From Acinetobacter sp. ANC 4862 (GTDB lineage: Bacteria; Pseudomonadota; Gammaproteobacteria; Pseudomonadales; Moraxellaceae): 43,271 bases of DNA. The stretch spans positions 1-43,271 of the forward strand of contig NZ_SJXH01000028.1 in assembly GCF_004336635.1 (NCBI RefSeq), read 5' to 3'. Shown piece by piece: positions 32,676 through 41,674 of this stretch; the stretch's first letter is position 1; each line of letters begins with the position of its first letter. A program made the position numbers and the translations under genes. The notes under the pieces were generated by a model. That model was not told where the DNA came from and searched no databases. It saw nothing but the letters and a program-made list of their open reading frames with translations.

Positions 32676-33035
32676 CTAGATAATTTTCTTAGAATAAGTG
32701 GCTTTCTGCATTTCCAGAATTTCCACACAAATCTGTAAGCTCATTTGGCTTTGTTTGGGCAAATGCTGCTCGAGTGTGGTTAATAACAATTGTGAAATTT
32801 CCTGTTGTAATTCCACACTGCGTCCAGTCAATAAAGAGACTTTAGCATGTACATAAGCTTGTGAAGCATCTCCAAAACCAATGACATAATCATGCTGACA
32901 AATGGCACGACTTTTCACATCATTCGCAGAGCCTACATATACACCTTCTACCAAGGCTTTGTTCAACGCAAGCAGGATAGGTTTGGTTTCCAGATTTTCA
33001 ATATTATCTGAATATTCCAGATGGATGTGTGGCAT
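32676..33035 (-). CDS. 5-carboxymethyl-2-hydroxymuconate isomerase (CHMI)-like protein
   Basis: 119 residues of the tautomerase superfamily, HpaF type. The N-terminus MPHIHLEYSDNIE keeps the catalytic Pro exposed after Met removal, and YVHAKVSLLTGRSVELQQEISQLLLTTLEQHLP matches the conserved middle. HpaF acts in homoprotocatechuate degradation, but no other hpa gene is near, so the natural substrate here is open. Single gene with its own terminator; the 247-base gap upstream shows only the yjdM terminator. Confidence 0.8.
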   Translation of the reverse strand: MPHIHLEYSDNIENLETKPILLALNKALVEGVYVGSANDVKSRAICQHDYVIGFGDASQAYVHAKVSLLTGRSVELQQEISQLLLTTLEQHLPKQSQMSLQICVEILEMQKATYSKKII

Positions 33036-33232
33036 AACAAAAATTCTTTCAGAGGGTTGCGGTTGTTATACCATGCCATTTGCTCAATCATAAGGCCAAT
33101 AAATCAATGTTTAATCAACAGTGCTGCTGTTTATAAAAGAAAGAATCAGAATGACTGCACCCTTTTCATAAAACTGAATCCAGAAATATCTATCTACAAA
33201 AATAACGGTTCAAAAATTAATTCTAACCCCAT

Positions 33233-33263
33233 AAAAAAGCCCTAGCATTCAGCTAGAGCTTTT
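33233..33263 (-). terminator. Terminator of yjdM
   Basis: AAAAAAGCCCTAGC-ATTCA-GCTAGAGCTTTT, one wobble pair, with a T-run on the minus strand. Confidence 0.8.
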
Positions 33264-33282
33264 AAATTTCAATCTGTGTGAA

Positions 33283-33624
33283 TTAAGCTTTTTTCACAAA
33301 TTCAGATTTTAATTTCATTGCACCAAACCCATCAACTTTACAATCAAGATCATGACCATCACTTGAGTCAGGTAATAAACGAATGTTTTTCGCTTTGGTT
33401 CCCACTTTAATCACAGATGAAGAACCTTTAATTTTCAAATCTTTAATCAGGGTAACCGTATCACCATCGGCAAGGACATTGCCATTTGAGTCTTTAATAA
33501 TCGTTGCTGCTTCAGCGCTGCTTTCGCCCTCTTTCCACTCATAAGAGCATTCTGGACAAATCAGTAAATCGCCATCTTCATAAGCATATTCTGAATTACA
33601 TTTGGGGCAATTTGGCAAAGACAT
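33283..33624 (-). CDS. yjdM: Zinc-ribbon protein YjdM (PhnA family)
   Basis: 113 residues from ATG 33624, with GAGG 6 bases upstream. [30 protein letters not shown] holds the CxxC...CxxC zinc ribbon. The C-terminal SH3-like part ([31 protein letters not shown]...[14 protein letters not shown]) follows the E. coli protein closely. Once linked to alkylphosphonate use (PhnA), its real function is unclear. Confidence 0.93.
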   Translation of the reverse strand: MSLPNCPKCNSEYAYEDGDLLICPECSYEWKEGESSAEAATIIKDSNGNVLADGDTVTLIKDLKIKGSSSVIKVGTKAKNIRLLPDSSDGHDLDCKVDGFGAMKLKSEFVKKA

Positions 33625-33719
33625 AAAAAACCTCAAAAACTCTACTATAGCATTTTATAAGTCAATCTCTTGCTTAAAACCCTATTTATTTCATGGAATA
33701 AAAGTAGGCAAGATTAATT

Positions 33720-34076
33720 TTAACCCTCTTCCAAAACCTGTTTGAGTACAATCACATGGTTATAGTCTTTACTTTTTGCAGCAGTAATTAACGTGACTTG
33801 TTCCTGTTTAGCAATCTCTCTAATTTGCTGCAGCATCTTCGCTTGCTCAGCAAGTTCCGCTCTATAGCACTGTTGAAAGACCTCCCAATGTTCGGGATCG
33901 TGCGCGTACCATTTTCGCAGTTCAGTCGATGGCGTAATTTCCTTGGGCCATAGATCAATTTTAGCCTCTTCCTTTTTGATGCCTCTGGGCCAAAGTCGAT
34001 CGACTAGAATCCGTTTACCATCTGAGGGTAAAACTTCAGCATAGGCACGTTTGATTTGAATCTGCATCGCCTTCAT
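33720..34076 (-). CDS. DUF488-family protein, YeaO-like
   Basis: About 118 residues. IKRAYAEVLPSDGKRILVDRLWPRG, KKEEAKIDLWPKEITPSTELRKWYAHDPEHWEVF and the end VTLITAAKSKDYNHVIVLKQVLEE match the YeaO group. Start is probably ATG 34076; a GTG at 34085 is too close to the upstream stop and an ATG at 34067 is also possible. It begins within about 12 bases of the end of the AHSA1 gene, so the two are coupled. Function unknown. Confidence 0.85.
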   Translation of the reverse strand: MKAMQIQIKRAYAEVLPSDGKRILVDRLWPRGIKKEEAKIDLWPKEITPSTELRKWYAHDPEHWEVFQQCYRAELAEQAKMLQQIREIAKQEQVTLITAAKSKDYNHVIVLKQVLEEG

Positions 34077-34087
34077 TGTATTCACTT

Positions 34088-34534
34088 CTATTGATCCGGT
34101 ATTTCAGGAGTCACCAATAAAGTGAGCAGTTGCAATGATTCCTGCCATCCCAAATAACAGGCTTCTGCTGGTATCACATCTGGAATACCGGATTGGATGA
34201 TATAAACTTCGGTTCCTACAGAAACAGGGGTTAATTGAATAGTGACTTCAATTTGCCCCGGTAAGTTTGGATCATCAAACTGGTCGGTATAACGTAACAA
34301 TTGGTTAGGAATCATTTCATGATAGGTTCCACCAAACGACTGGCTTGAACCGGTAGAAAAATTACTAAAGGACATTTTATAGGTGCCACCCACTTTCGCA
34401 TCCAAATGATGAACTTTAGCGGTAAAACCATTCGGTGCCATCCATTTCACCAAGGCATCAGGATCAATAAAGGCTTTAAATACTCGTTCTGGCGGTGCGC
34501 TAAATACACGGTGAAGTTTGACAGTATTAGACAT
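34088..34534 (-). CDS. SRPBCC/AHSA1-domain protein
   Basis: 148 residues. The START-like fold is marked by LHRVFSAPPERVFKAFIDPDALVKWMAPNGFTAKVHHLDAKVGG at the N-terminus and EVTIQLTPVSVGTEVYIIQSGIPDVIPAE...CYLGWQESLQLLTLLV at the C-terminus. Such proteins bind hydrophobic ligands or resemble the Hsp90 activator Aha1; no specific ligand can be given. First gene of a two-gene unit with the YeaO-like gene. Confidence 0.87.
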   Translation of the reverse strand: MSNTVKLHRVFSAPPERVFKAFIDPDALVKWMAPNGFTAKVHHLDAKVGGTYKMSFSNFSTGSSQSFGGTYHEMIPNQLLRYTDQFDDPNLPGQIEVTIQLTPVSVGTEVYIIQSGIPDVIPAEACYLGWQESLQLLTLLVTPEIPDQ

Positions 34535-34740
34535 TTCTTGTTCCTTGCTTTTTGTTGTTTTGTTTCTTCAGTCTACGGCGGTTGGTCTATAACTATGTAT
34601 GGCTTTGGTATGGGTCTGATTATTTTTTTCATAATTGAGCATGTGAAATTCACACACTTTTTATCATTAAAAAGATATAGATGAACGTGTTTAGCTGATC
34701 AACCCGCTTTAGCCTGTATCAGTCCAAGTGATCGCATTCG

Positions 34741-37149
34741 TCAGCTTGATAAACCTTGAGTAGGCTCTGCCTGTTGCAACTTGGCAATTTCCTTCAACTT
34801 TTGTGCCTGTGCCCTGTCATTACTTAAAGTCTGAATTAAATCTTCTGCAAGCTGGTTTAATAAAACCAAATCATCTTCACTCATATGCCGAATCTGTTTA
34901 TCCAAAATACATAAACTACCTAACACCAAGCCTTGCTTATTGCGCAAAGGTGCCCCTGCATAAAACTTGATTTTATTTTTATTCAACTCGGGGTTGTGGC
35001 TAAAACGTGGATCTCGGTCTATATCCTCAATAATCAGTGCTTCATTTTGATGAACCAAATGGGTACAAATGGATTCCTCCCGAGGAATGCCCGCTTCTAT
35101 CGGATTCTGATTTTCATCCGCTAGCGGGCTGGCTGGGGTATTCACCCATATTTCATCGACCAAGGAAATTTGCGCATACTTCACATTAAATGCCTGGCAG
35201 GCTTCTTCAATATATTGCTGATAAATCAATAAAGTTTCAGGTTGAAGTAATTGCAATTCGTGCAAAGCAGCCAAACGTTCTGGTTCATTTTCAGCAAGCA
35301 ATTCACGTGCAGGGTTTTCACCTTGTTGCAGCATCAAGGCATCAATACTCAGCATCAATTCATTCACCGTGGATACTACGGCATCCGGTTGAAAACGGTT
35401 TTGAATCTCATCCCGTAGTTCATCGCTGACATTGCCCCATGTGGCAAAAATAATTTTTGTATTCGGCAGGCGTTTGCGGATGCGATGATTCAACAAGCGA
35501 ATTTGTGCCAAAGGCTGATGATGAAATATAGAAATGCATATCACCTGAACATCTTCTGGTAATGACTCAAATACATCTATTTTGGATTGAATCAATACTT
35601 CACTATGACTTTGCGCTGCAATTTTTCTTAAGCTTAAACCATGTGCCAACATGGAAGATGCCAGCACATCAATTTCCCAACGTGCTCCCAGGCACACCAC
35701 CTGTACTGGATCTTCGGTCTTTGGACTCGGATACTTCTGTTGAAAATCATGATTAAACAACTTCAAGCCTTGATGCATTCTTAAACGATGTTCGGCACTT
35801 GCTTCAGTACTATGCCCTTGTGAAAATAAACGAATGGCTGGGATGGCGACATCATCATAAAAGCTATTTACCTTACGAACCACGACTTCCTCACTGGGCT
35901 TTTTCGGTAATTTTTGTTCAATATAATCCTCTGCAACTTCAAGGGCATCATCTACATCATCAGCAACCAAGCGCTGGTAAAACCGTTCCGGTGGCGTGAG
36001 TACAGGTTCACTGCCAATCAGGATTTTAATAAATCCCAATGCCGGAATATAATTCGACAATACCAATAAACACGCCGTCAATGGGGTCGAGAGAATCAGT
36101 CCAGCAGGCCCCCATAACGTGGTCCAGAATGTCGCTGCAAGAATAATCGCCAAAGTGGAAAGACCGGTACTTTCTCCATATAACCACGGTTCAACCACAT
36201 TGTTACTAATCAACTCCAGTAACAGAATCAGCCCAATCGTCCATAGCACCATATTCCAGCCTGGATCGACTGCAAATGCCAAGGTAATGGGAAATAAGGC
36301 CGAGATCATTGGACCGACATAAGGTAGAAAGCGCATTCCTATCGCTACAATCCCCCACATCATGGCAGCCGGCACGCCAATCAACCATAAGCCCACGGCC
36401 ATGGGAAGACCATAAGTGACATTCACCAACAACTGCATCCGCAAGTAGGTTCCAATCCGATCTGCGGCATCATCCAGTGCATCTGTACCGACATTTAAAT
36501 TACCACCCAGCAATTTCAACAAACGATCATGTAAATCTTTGCGGCTCAGTAAAATCAGCACCACAAACAGAAAAACAATCCCTATTGTCGCTAAGGGATG
36601 AAGAATTTTCGCACCCCACTGTATCGCAGTTTCAGTGGTGCTGGATTCCTGCCCCACCACCTCTACCTGTTGCACACCCTCTTTTTTCTCAATTGGGGTA
36701 ACCTGCTGTATCGAACTTTCAACCGTGTCGATGGTCCTGATCGCACCGTCCCATACACTGGGTCCAGAAGTAAAACTTTTTAGCGAATCGAGTTTTTGTT
36801 TAATGGTGTCCTGATATTGCGGTAACTCCTGACTTAAATTCCCCAGTTGATAACCGAGATAAGTTGCAGCCCCACCCAAGACACTTAAGGCAAATAGCAC
36901 CACAAGTGCAATCGATGGCAGTTGCGGTAAGCCCCATTTTTTTAAGCGTGACACTAAAGGTTCAAGTAAAAATGCCAGTAGCACCGACAGCGCCAAAGGA
37001 ATCAGAATGTCTTTTCCAACGTAGAGGGCTAAAATAATCAGTGCAGCAATCACAAACCCGGCCATTACACGTAAAACATGCTTGGTCTGAGCTTCATCAT
37101 TTACTGGAGGGGATGGAGATTCTGAATTTAGAGTTTTTTCCTTATTCAC
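34741..37149 (-). CDS. AI-2E/PerM-family permease fused to Rossmann-like and GAF domains
   Basis: 802 residues. Residues about 25-380 form the AI-2E exporter/PerM domain with about eight membrane helices; the signature is EPWLYGESTGLSTLAIILAATFWTTLWGPAGLILSTPLTACLLVL (320-364). Residues 380-450 are a helical linker. About 480-600 alternate beta strands and helices (VQVVCLGARWEIDVLASSMLAHGL ... NTKIIFATWGN) like a cobalamin-binding or receiver-type Rossmann fold, without a clear cofactor motif. Residues about 625-780 are a GAF domain (YAQISLVDEIWVNT...ICTHLVHQNEALIIEDIDRDPRF...FYAGAPLRNKQGLVLGSLCILD). Start is GTG 37149 with AAGGA 7 bases upstream. Transport substrate unknown; the GAF may gate or signal. 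Confidence 0.85.
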   Translation of the reverse strand: MNKEKTLNSESPSPPVNDEAQTKHVLRVMAGFVIAALIILALYVGKDILIPLALSVLLAFLLEPLVSRLKKWGLPQLPSIALVVLFALSVLGGAATYLGYQLGNLSQELPQYQDTIKQKLDSLKSFTSGPSVWDGAIRTIDTVESSIQQVTPIEKKEGVQQVEVVGQESSTTETAIQWGAKILHPLATIGIVFLFVVLILLSRKDLHDRLLKLLGGNLNVGTDALDDAADRIGTYLRMQLLVNVTYGLPMAVGLWLIGVPAAMMWGIVAIGMRFLPYVGPMISALFPITLAFAVDPGWNMVLWTIGLILLLELISNNVVEPWLYGESTGLSTLAIILAATFWTTLWGPAGLILSTPLTACLLVLSNYIPALGFIKILIGSEPVLTPPERFYQRLVADDVDDALEVAEDYIEQKLPKKPSEEVVVRKVNSFYDDVAIPAIRLFSQGHSTEASAEHRLRMHQGLKLFNHDFQQKYPSPKTEDPVQVVCLGARWEIDVLASSMLAHGLSLRKIAAQSHSEVLIQSKIDVFESLPEDVQVICISIFHHQPLAQIRLLNHRIRKRLPNTKIIFATWGNVSDELRDEIQNRFQPDAVVSTVNELMLSIDALMLQQGENPARELLAENEPERLAALHELQLLQPETLLIYQQYIEEACQAFNVKYAQISLVDEIWVNTPASPLADENQNPIEAGIPREESICTHLVHQNEALIIEDIDRDPRFSHNPELNKNKIKFYAGAPLRNKQGLVLGSLCILDKQIRHMSEDDLVLLNQLAEDLIQTLSNDRAQAQKLKEIAKLQQAEPTQGLSS

Positions 37150-37306
37150 GTTAATATCCTTATTATTTTTTACCCTTCTCTCTATATTTAAGATTTTATC
37201 TGCTGAAATTCTACAGAGTTACTGTAAGTAAAATCCTTATTCGCCTCATACCCTTTTCAGTTCAAGCTCATTATGTTTTATTCTTTGCCAAATATTTAGG
37301 TATTAA

Positions 37307-37338
37307 AAAACCCTAACCGTTTGCACCGTCAGGGTTTT
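37307..37338 (-). terminator. Terminator of the rraB-like gene
   Basis: AAAACCCTAAC / GTCAGGGTTTT arms with one mismatch (G-U on the minus strand) and a T6 run. The rest of the 285-base gap 37150-37434 shows no gene. Confidence 0.75.
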
Positions 37339-37434
37339 CTGGTATCTCATTCAACAGGACTTAGTATGACTTCAGCCCTACTAGAACTACTGGAATCCAA
37401 ACACTATTTTTAGACTATTATTCAATCATTTGAA

Positions 37435-37815
37435 TTAACTTTGAAGTTCATCTTCCACATCTTCATCATCATAGACATACGCCATACACCCCCAGCCATC
37501 GTATTCACCGCCGTGTTGTTCAGCAATTTTAGTGAACCATTCTTCAATATCGACGATGTCTGAATAGTCAGGTTCCATATACACATAAATAGTGATAATC
37601 CACTCTAGCGTATCGGCTTCTTCATCTTCAAACAGGCTGATTTTTTGTTCTTCTTTCAGCAAATAAAGCGCACATTTTTCAGCTTGCTCTTGTGTTTGAA
37701 AAGCAATCGAAAATTCAATTTCATGTGCTTCCGTCAGATCATCACCATCTTCAGCCATTTGCCAAAGTACATTACCGTTTTCGTCATCTGGGAATTGTTC
37801 AAAATCGCGTGTCAT
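37435..37815 (-). CDS. rraB: RraB-family (RNase E inhibitor) protein
   Basis: 126 residues, very acidic (many Asp/Glu). FPDDENGNVLWQMAEDGDDLTEAHEIEFSIAFQTQEQAEKCALYLL and EWFTKIAEQHGGEYDGWGCMAYV match the RraB fold, which binds RNase E and lowers mRNA decay in E. coli. ATG start with AAGGA about 9 bases upstream. The family match is good; function in Acinetobacter is inferred. Confidence 0.82.
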   Translation of the reverse strand: MTRDFEQFPDDENGNVLWQMAEDGDDLTEAHEIEFSIAFQTQEQAEKCALYLLKEEQKISLFEDEEADTLEWIITIYVYMEPDYSDIVDIEEWFTKIAEQHGGEYDGWGCMAYVYDDEDVEDELQS

Positions 37816-37922
37816 GGAGAGTTTCCTTATCGTAATTATTTAAATCTATATCATTGTACGCAGATTAGCTCAAGTTTGTTTCAGTTTAGCGATTTAAAAG
37901 ATCCATTCTCGTGCTCATTCAT

Positions 37923-37963
37923 TAAAGTATAGTTCTGCTTCATCCGTTCAAAACTATACCCTT
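37923..37963 (-). terminator. Possible weak terminator after the DUF4041-like gene
   Basis: GTATAGTT / AACTATAC arms flank a loop of about 20 bases right after the stop, followed on the minus strand by TTTA. Stem short and T-run poor. Confidence 0.4.
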
Positions 37964-37965
37964 CA

Positions 37966-38964
37966 TTAGCCTTCCATCATGTGTACTTGCATTTGAGTTT
38001 GCTGTTCTTGCTGTTTTTCTTTGAACTCTAAAACCAATGCTGCAAACTTCAACTCTTCTAAACGCAAGCTTAAAAATGACTCATGAATCCGTGCATAACT
38101 AAATGCCGCACCATAATGATTGATCAGAATAAAATCATCTTGAAGCAATTGAATGAGCTCACCCAAATTGTCATGCCGTAAGCGTGATAAATAAAGATCA
38201 GCTTTACTGTTAAAAACATGGGTTACCAAGGCAATAGCTGAAAGACGGCGCTTTTCTTCAACATAATCACAATCACCAACACTATGATGATCAATGGCAT
38301 TTTTTATTTTACGACGAACTTCTAAATGAAGTGCCGAATCTATATGGTCATATCCATCGATCAATTCATCCAAGAGGGTGTGAGCAGGAAATAAATACTC
38401 AGTGCCATAACCATTAATTTTATGTTCTAGTGCTCGCGAAATGGCAGTTAAATTTTGCTGTTGCATGGCCTGATTATAGAAACCATGTAATTGTTCTCTG
38501 GCTTCTATTTCCAGCTTCTGCTTGCTATTTTTTTCATAACTGTCCAGATAATGCCTCACTTTCTCAATATAAGCTTTCATGCCCTGTAGCAATGACTCTG
38601 CTTCAATTTTGGTCGCTTCCACAAAGTTCTCAACTTGGTTGTGTCGTTCGGCTACATACTGTTCAATGTTTAAAATATGTTGAAACTGGCTGAGTTTTTC
38701 AACCTTATTCCTTAAAATTCCAGCCTCTGCACGAAGCCTATTTAATTCATGATGTAGCTCATCATTTTTTTGTTCATGTGCAGCCAAATTTTTTCGTGCG
38801 TGATCCAGATTGGCTTGTAAAGACTCCAGATTAGCCCGTTTGTCTTTGACCAGTTTCATTGCACGATAAAGCAGTACTGCTAAAATAATTATTGTTATGA
38901 CAGCTATGACCGATAGGTAAATCATTATTATTATTCCAAAAACCCCACTTTCTACACTAGTCAT
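37966..38964 (-). CDS. Membrane-anchored coiled-coil protein with DUF4041-like C-terminus
   Basis: About 332 residues from ATG 38964; a TTG six codons earlier is possible. Numbered from the TTG, one N-terminal membrane helix (13-40) is followed by a long charged coiled coil (45-150) and a middle helical part. The C-terminal region (about 243-330) is RRLSAIALVTHVFNSKADLYLSRLRHDNLGELIQLLQDDF...HESFLSLRLEELKFAALVLEFKEKQQEQ. This matches my recollection of the DUF4041 pattern: an FN near the start, then ...YLxLKLEEL...EyKEKQQEE. In SNIPE-type anti-phage proteins DUF4041 precedes a GIY-YIG nuclease. Here the protein stops where that would begin, and no nuclease lies in the 150 bases after it. Function open. 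Confidence 0.6.
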   Translation of the reverse strand: MTSVESGVFGIIIMIYLSVIAVITIIILAVLLYRAMKLVKDKRANLESLQANLDHARKNLAAHEQKNDELHHELNRLRAEAGILRNKVEKLSQFQHILNIEQYVAERHNQVENFVEATKIEAESLLQGMKAYIEKVRHYLDSYEKNSKQKLEIEAREQLHGFYNQAMQQQNLTAISRALEHKINGYGTEYLFPAHTLLDELIDGYDHIDSALHLEVRRKIKNAIDHHSVGDCDYVEEKRRLSAIALVTHVFNSKADLYLSRLRHDNLGELIQLLQDDFILINHYGAAFSYARIHESFLSLRLEELKFAALVLEFKEKQQEQQTQMQVHMMEG

Positions 38965-39202
38965 TTTCTGGTCGATTTTCAATCACAAAAACTAGGGATA
39001 TTATTTCTATTTGTATCCCATAAAATTGAGAAATAAATATAAAAAAACTATATTTTTCAAATTATTAATTATTTAACAATATTTTAAATTTTCTTATTTT
39101 TTATCCCTAATTTCAGCTCGTATAGATGCTATCCACTCCAACCGATGCACCCTAAATCAATATACACTTCGTATCATGCAGCGTTGTATTTTCATACCTA
39201 AA

Positions 39203-39868
39203 TCAAAATGGCACCTTACCTTTAATTTCAACATTCGCCCCCGTGAATGGTTGCTTAAATGCCAAATAACTTGCATGTAAAGCCATGCGTTTTAATGGAC
39301 TTTGATAGGGTTCTGGGTGATATAACTTATCACCAGTAATCGGATGTCCGATATATTGCATATGCACCCGGAGTTGATGCGAACGTCCAGTAATAGGTGT
39401 AAGCAATACACGGGTAATATCTTCAGCTTCAAAATAATTCAAAACTTGATACAGGGTTTTGGCAGCTTTGCCCAACTCAAAATGCACTATTTGACGCGGA
39501 CGATTCTCCCAATCGGTTATCAGTGGAACTTCGACACTTCCCTTACCTTCAAGCTTGCCTTGTACCAAAGCGATATAGTTTTTCTTTACCGTCCGCGCCT
39601 GAAACATTTTACTCACCGCCACTTCTGCATCACGGTGTTTGGCAAACATCAGAATACCCGAAGTTGCCATATCTAAACGATGGGTGATTTTGGCATGAGG
39701 ATATTTTTCCAAGACACGTAAATAGGCACTGTCATGGTGTTCAGGCAAACGCCCCGGTACTGACAACAACCCTGCAGGCTTTTCGATTACCACCAGATCT
39801 TCATCTTCATAAATGATAGAAAGTGCTTCTTGTGGCGGCATATAAACAAAGTTGTCGTTGATAGGCAT
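39203..39868 (-). CDS. rluA: 23S rRNA pseudouridine 746 / tRNA pseudouridine 32 synthase
   Basis: 221 residues from ATG 39868, close to the E. coli RluA length; a TTG 13 codons earlier is unlikely. The catalytic motif HRLDMATSG contains the nucleophilic Asp. VVIEKPAGLLSVPGR, ENRPRQIVHFELGKAAKT and LLTPITGRSHQLRVHMQYIGHPITGD are typical of the RluA branch. It modifies U746 of 23S rRNA and U32 of some tRNAs. It follows the SIMPL gene by about 80 bases on the same strand. The 220-base gap 38983-39202 downstream is AT-rich without visible features. Confidence 0.92.
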   Translation of the reverse strand: MPINDNFVYMPPQEALSIIYEDEDLVVIEKPAGLLSVPGRLPEHHDSAYLRVLEKYPHAKITHRLDMATSGILMFAKHRDAEVAVSKMFQARTVKKNYIALVQGKLEGKGSVEVPLITDWENRPRQIVHFELGKAAKTLYQVLNYFEAEDITRVLLTPITGRSHQLRVHMQYIGHPITGDKLYHPEPYQSPLKRMALHASYLAFKQPFTGANVEIKGKVPF

Positions 39869-39949
39869 GGGGATACAGCGTTGGGGAGAATGGGCGAAAA
39901 ATAACAAGCTCAGATTAGAGTGTCAATTAATATAGGCGAACCTACCGCT

Positions 39950-40663
39950 TTAATCCGCAAGATAATAATCGACCGTTGAAACCACACGTACTTTTTTCAA
40001 ATATGGCGTATTACTGTCTCGATCTTCTATACTAAACAAGCCCTGATTGGCCGATTTAATTTTTCCTAAACTGCTTTTAGAATCAGCGGCAAATTTTTCT
40101 GCAACACTGCGTGCATTTTCGGTGGCTTGCTCAATCATGCCAGGTTTGATGTCGTTGAGTTTGGTATATAAATATTCGGTTCTTTGTCCAGAATCATCTC
40201 CGCCAAAGGCAATGCCTTTTTTACCCAAAGCCACCAATCGACTTTGTGCAGCACGTACTGCATCTATTTTGTGAGTATACACAGTTATAGTTTGATTTGC
40301 GGTATAGCGTAGTGCGACATTTTCATTCCCCCCATATTGCTGGGCATATTTATCCGTAATACTTGGTGAAGCTGTAGTAATCTCCTCAGCAGTAAAACCC
40401 TCACTTTTTAAGAATGCCTGAATTTGCTGGGTGTTTATTTCCATACTGTCGTACAACTGCGTCAGGTCTTGGCTGGCAGAGCTAAAGCGAATCGGCCAAA
40501 CCGCAACGTCGGCTTTGACTTCACGCTCAGACAAACCCTTGACCGAAACAATACGTTCATATTGTTTAATTTTCAGTGCGCTACTGCCTAAAATCCATCC
40601 CGCAATAACCATCCCCAAGCAAATAAAAATGCCTAAAACAAGTGCCGGTTTAAGCTGATTCAT
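39950..40663 (-). CDS. SIMPL (DUF541)-domain protein
   Basis: 237 residues. One N-terminal membrane helix (8-28) anchors it, with the SIMPL domain in the periplasm: ERIVSVKGLSEREVKADVAVWPIRFS, then FLKSEGFTAEEITTASPSITDKYAQQYG and ATENARSVAEKFAADSKSSLGKIKSANQGLFSI. Members are tied loosely to signalling or oxidative stress (E. coli YggE); no specific role can be shown. Probably co-transcribed with rluA. Confidence 0.87.
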   Translation of the reverse strand: MNQLKPALVLGIFICLGMVIAGWILGSSALKIKQYERIVSVKGLSEREVKADVAVWPIRFSSASQDLTQLYDSMEINTQQIQAFLKSEGFTAEEITTASPSITDKYAQQYGGNENVALRYTANQTITVYTHKIDAVRAAQSRLVALGKKGIAFGGDDSGQRTEYLYTKLNDIKPGMIEQATENARSVAEKFAADSKSSLGKIKSANQGLFSIEDRDSNTPYLKKVRVVSTVDYYLAD

Positions 40664-40807
40664 CTGACTAAACTCCTTTTAGCTATGACTTTAATTTATA
40701 TTTTTCAGTTTTTATGTGTAATGCAACAGTATGAAAATATTGATAAAATTATTGTGATAGTAGCGCGTTTTACTTTGTATTTAAGATTTTAAGATGGTTT
40801 TTAAATT

Positions 40808-41056
40808 TTAACTTTTATCCATAAAATATAAAGTAATTAGAGGGACTAAATTAAACAGTAAAATGCCAATTTTATAGACTGCCATCCCTCCATAATGAAT
40901 TGCATCGAAAGTCGCATCTGACAGATTGAACCATTTTCCATGTACTTGTTTAATCCAGTCACGGGCAAAAATAATCGCCAAAAACCAGATCATTAAAATG
41001 ATGTAATTGATCAGTACGGAGGAAAGTAAAAAACGAAACCAAAAATCGAGATTCAT
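40808..41056 (-). CDS. Small two-helix membrane protein (DUF6868-like)
   Basis: 82 residues with two membrane helices (8-32 and 58-78). Between them lies WIKQVHGKWFNLSDATFDAIHYGGMAVYKIG, a pattern I recall for the DUF6868 family. Ends in MDKS. Inner-membrane location likely; function unknown. Confidence 0.7.
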   Translation of the reverse strand: MNLDFWFRFLLSSVLINYIILMIWFLAIIFARDWIKQVHGKWFNLSDATFDAIHYGGMAVYKIGILLFNLVPLITLYFMDKS

Positions 41057-41674
41057 ATTGATTCTCTACGTGGTAGCTTATGATTTCTAAAATAACAGAT
41101 TTGATATACTGAAACGAGTTGCTGATTTGTATCTACATTTTCCGGTTTAAAATCTATCGCATAGTTATGATTTTTAATTTATTTTTATATTTTTATTGTT
41201 ATTGTTTTTTATTCGGTAGAGAATTTTTTAGGGTGTTAGGGAAAACATATTGTTTAACTTCAACAATTATAGCTTTGTAAGCGATAACCTTATGCCTATA
41301 AACTCGTGATCTATAGCGTCCTAAGCCGAATCGAGACCTTTTGGGTAAGTACTACACTCACGTTATACGCAACTGGTAGCAATCTACTCTTTTCGATCCC
41401 TGTCACACCCTTGAGATATAATTTACCAAGTTAGGCTCGGGATTATTTCCCTAAGAAAAGCCAATTTAAATATTTTTTTGGAAATTATTTTCTAAATAAT
41501 AAATAATTACGGAATATTTAATCATAAGACTATAAAATATCGCTTTTTATTGCGTTTTATTCATCTTTTTTAGATAATTTTTACTTTCTCACTTTTCATT
41601 TCCCCATTCTTCCTTTGGCAGAATCATACACTTTATGTTTTATCTTCAGGTTCCCATATGCACACCAATGACTG
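41057..41674. other. 618-base gap without a recognised gene
   Basis: The flanks are very AT-rich, but about 41270-41460 has mixed composition unlike its surroundings and contains many short self-complementary words (for example CTATA/TATAG near 41298-41321 and GGG/CCC near 41437-41453). I tested it by eye against tmRNA, 6S, RNase P RNA and SRP RNA landmarks and found none. It could be an unannotated RNA or a remnant of foreign DNA. Confidence 0.4.

Noticed and set aside
33021..33245. Plus-strand frame in the CHMI-yjdM gap
   Set aside because: No ribosome site, overlaps the CHMI start, and its composition is that of AT-rich intergenic DNA.
37645..37932. 95-codon plus-strand frame over rraB
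   Set aside because: Shadow of the acidic RraB coding sequence (Phe-rich on the opposite strand).
39344..39676. 110-codon plus-strand frame inside rluA
   Set aside because: Antisense of a fully conserved rluA.
41270..41460. tmRNA, 6S, RNase P RNA or SRP RNA
   Set aside because: None of the landmark sequences of these RNAs was found on either strand by eye.
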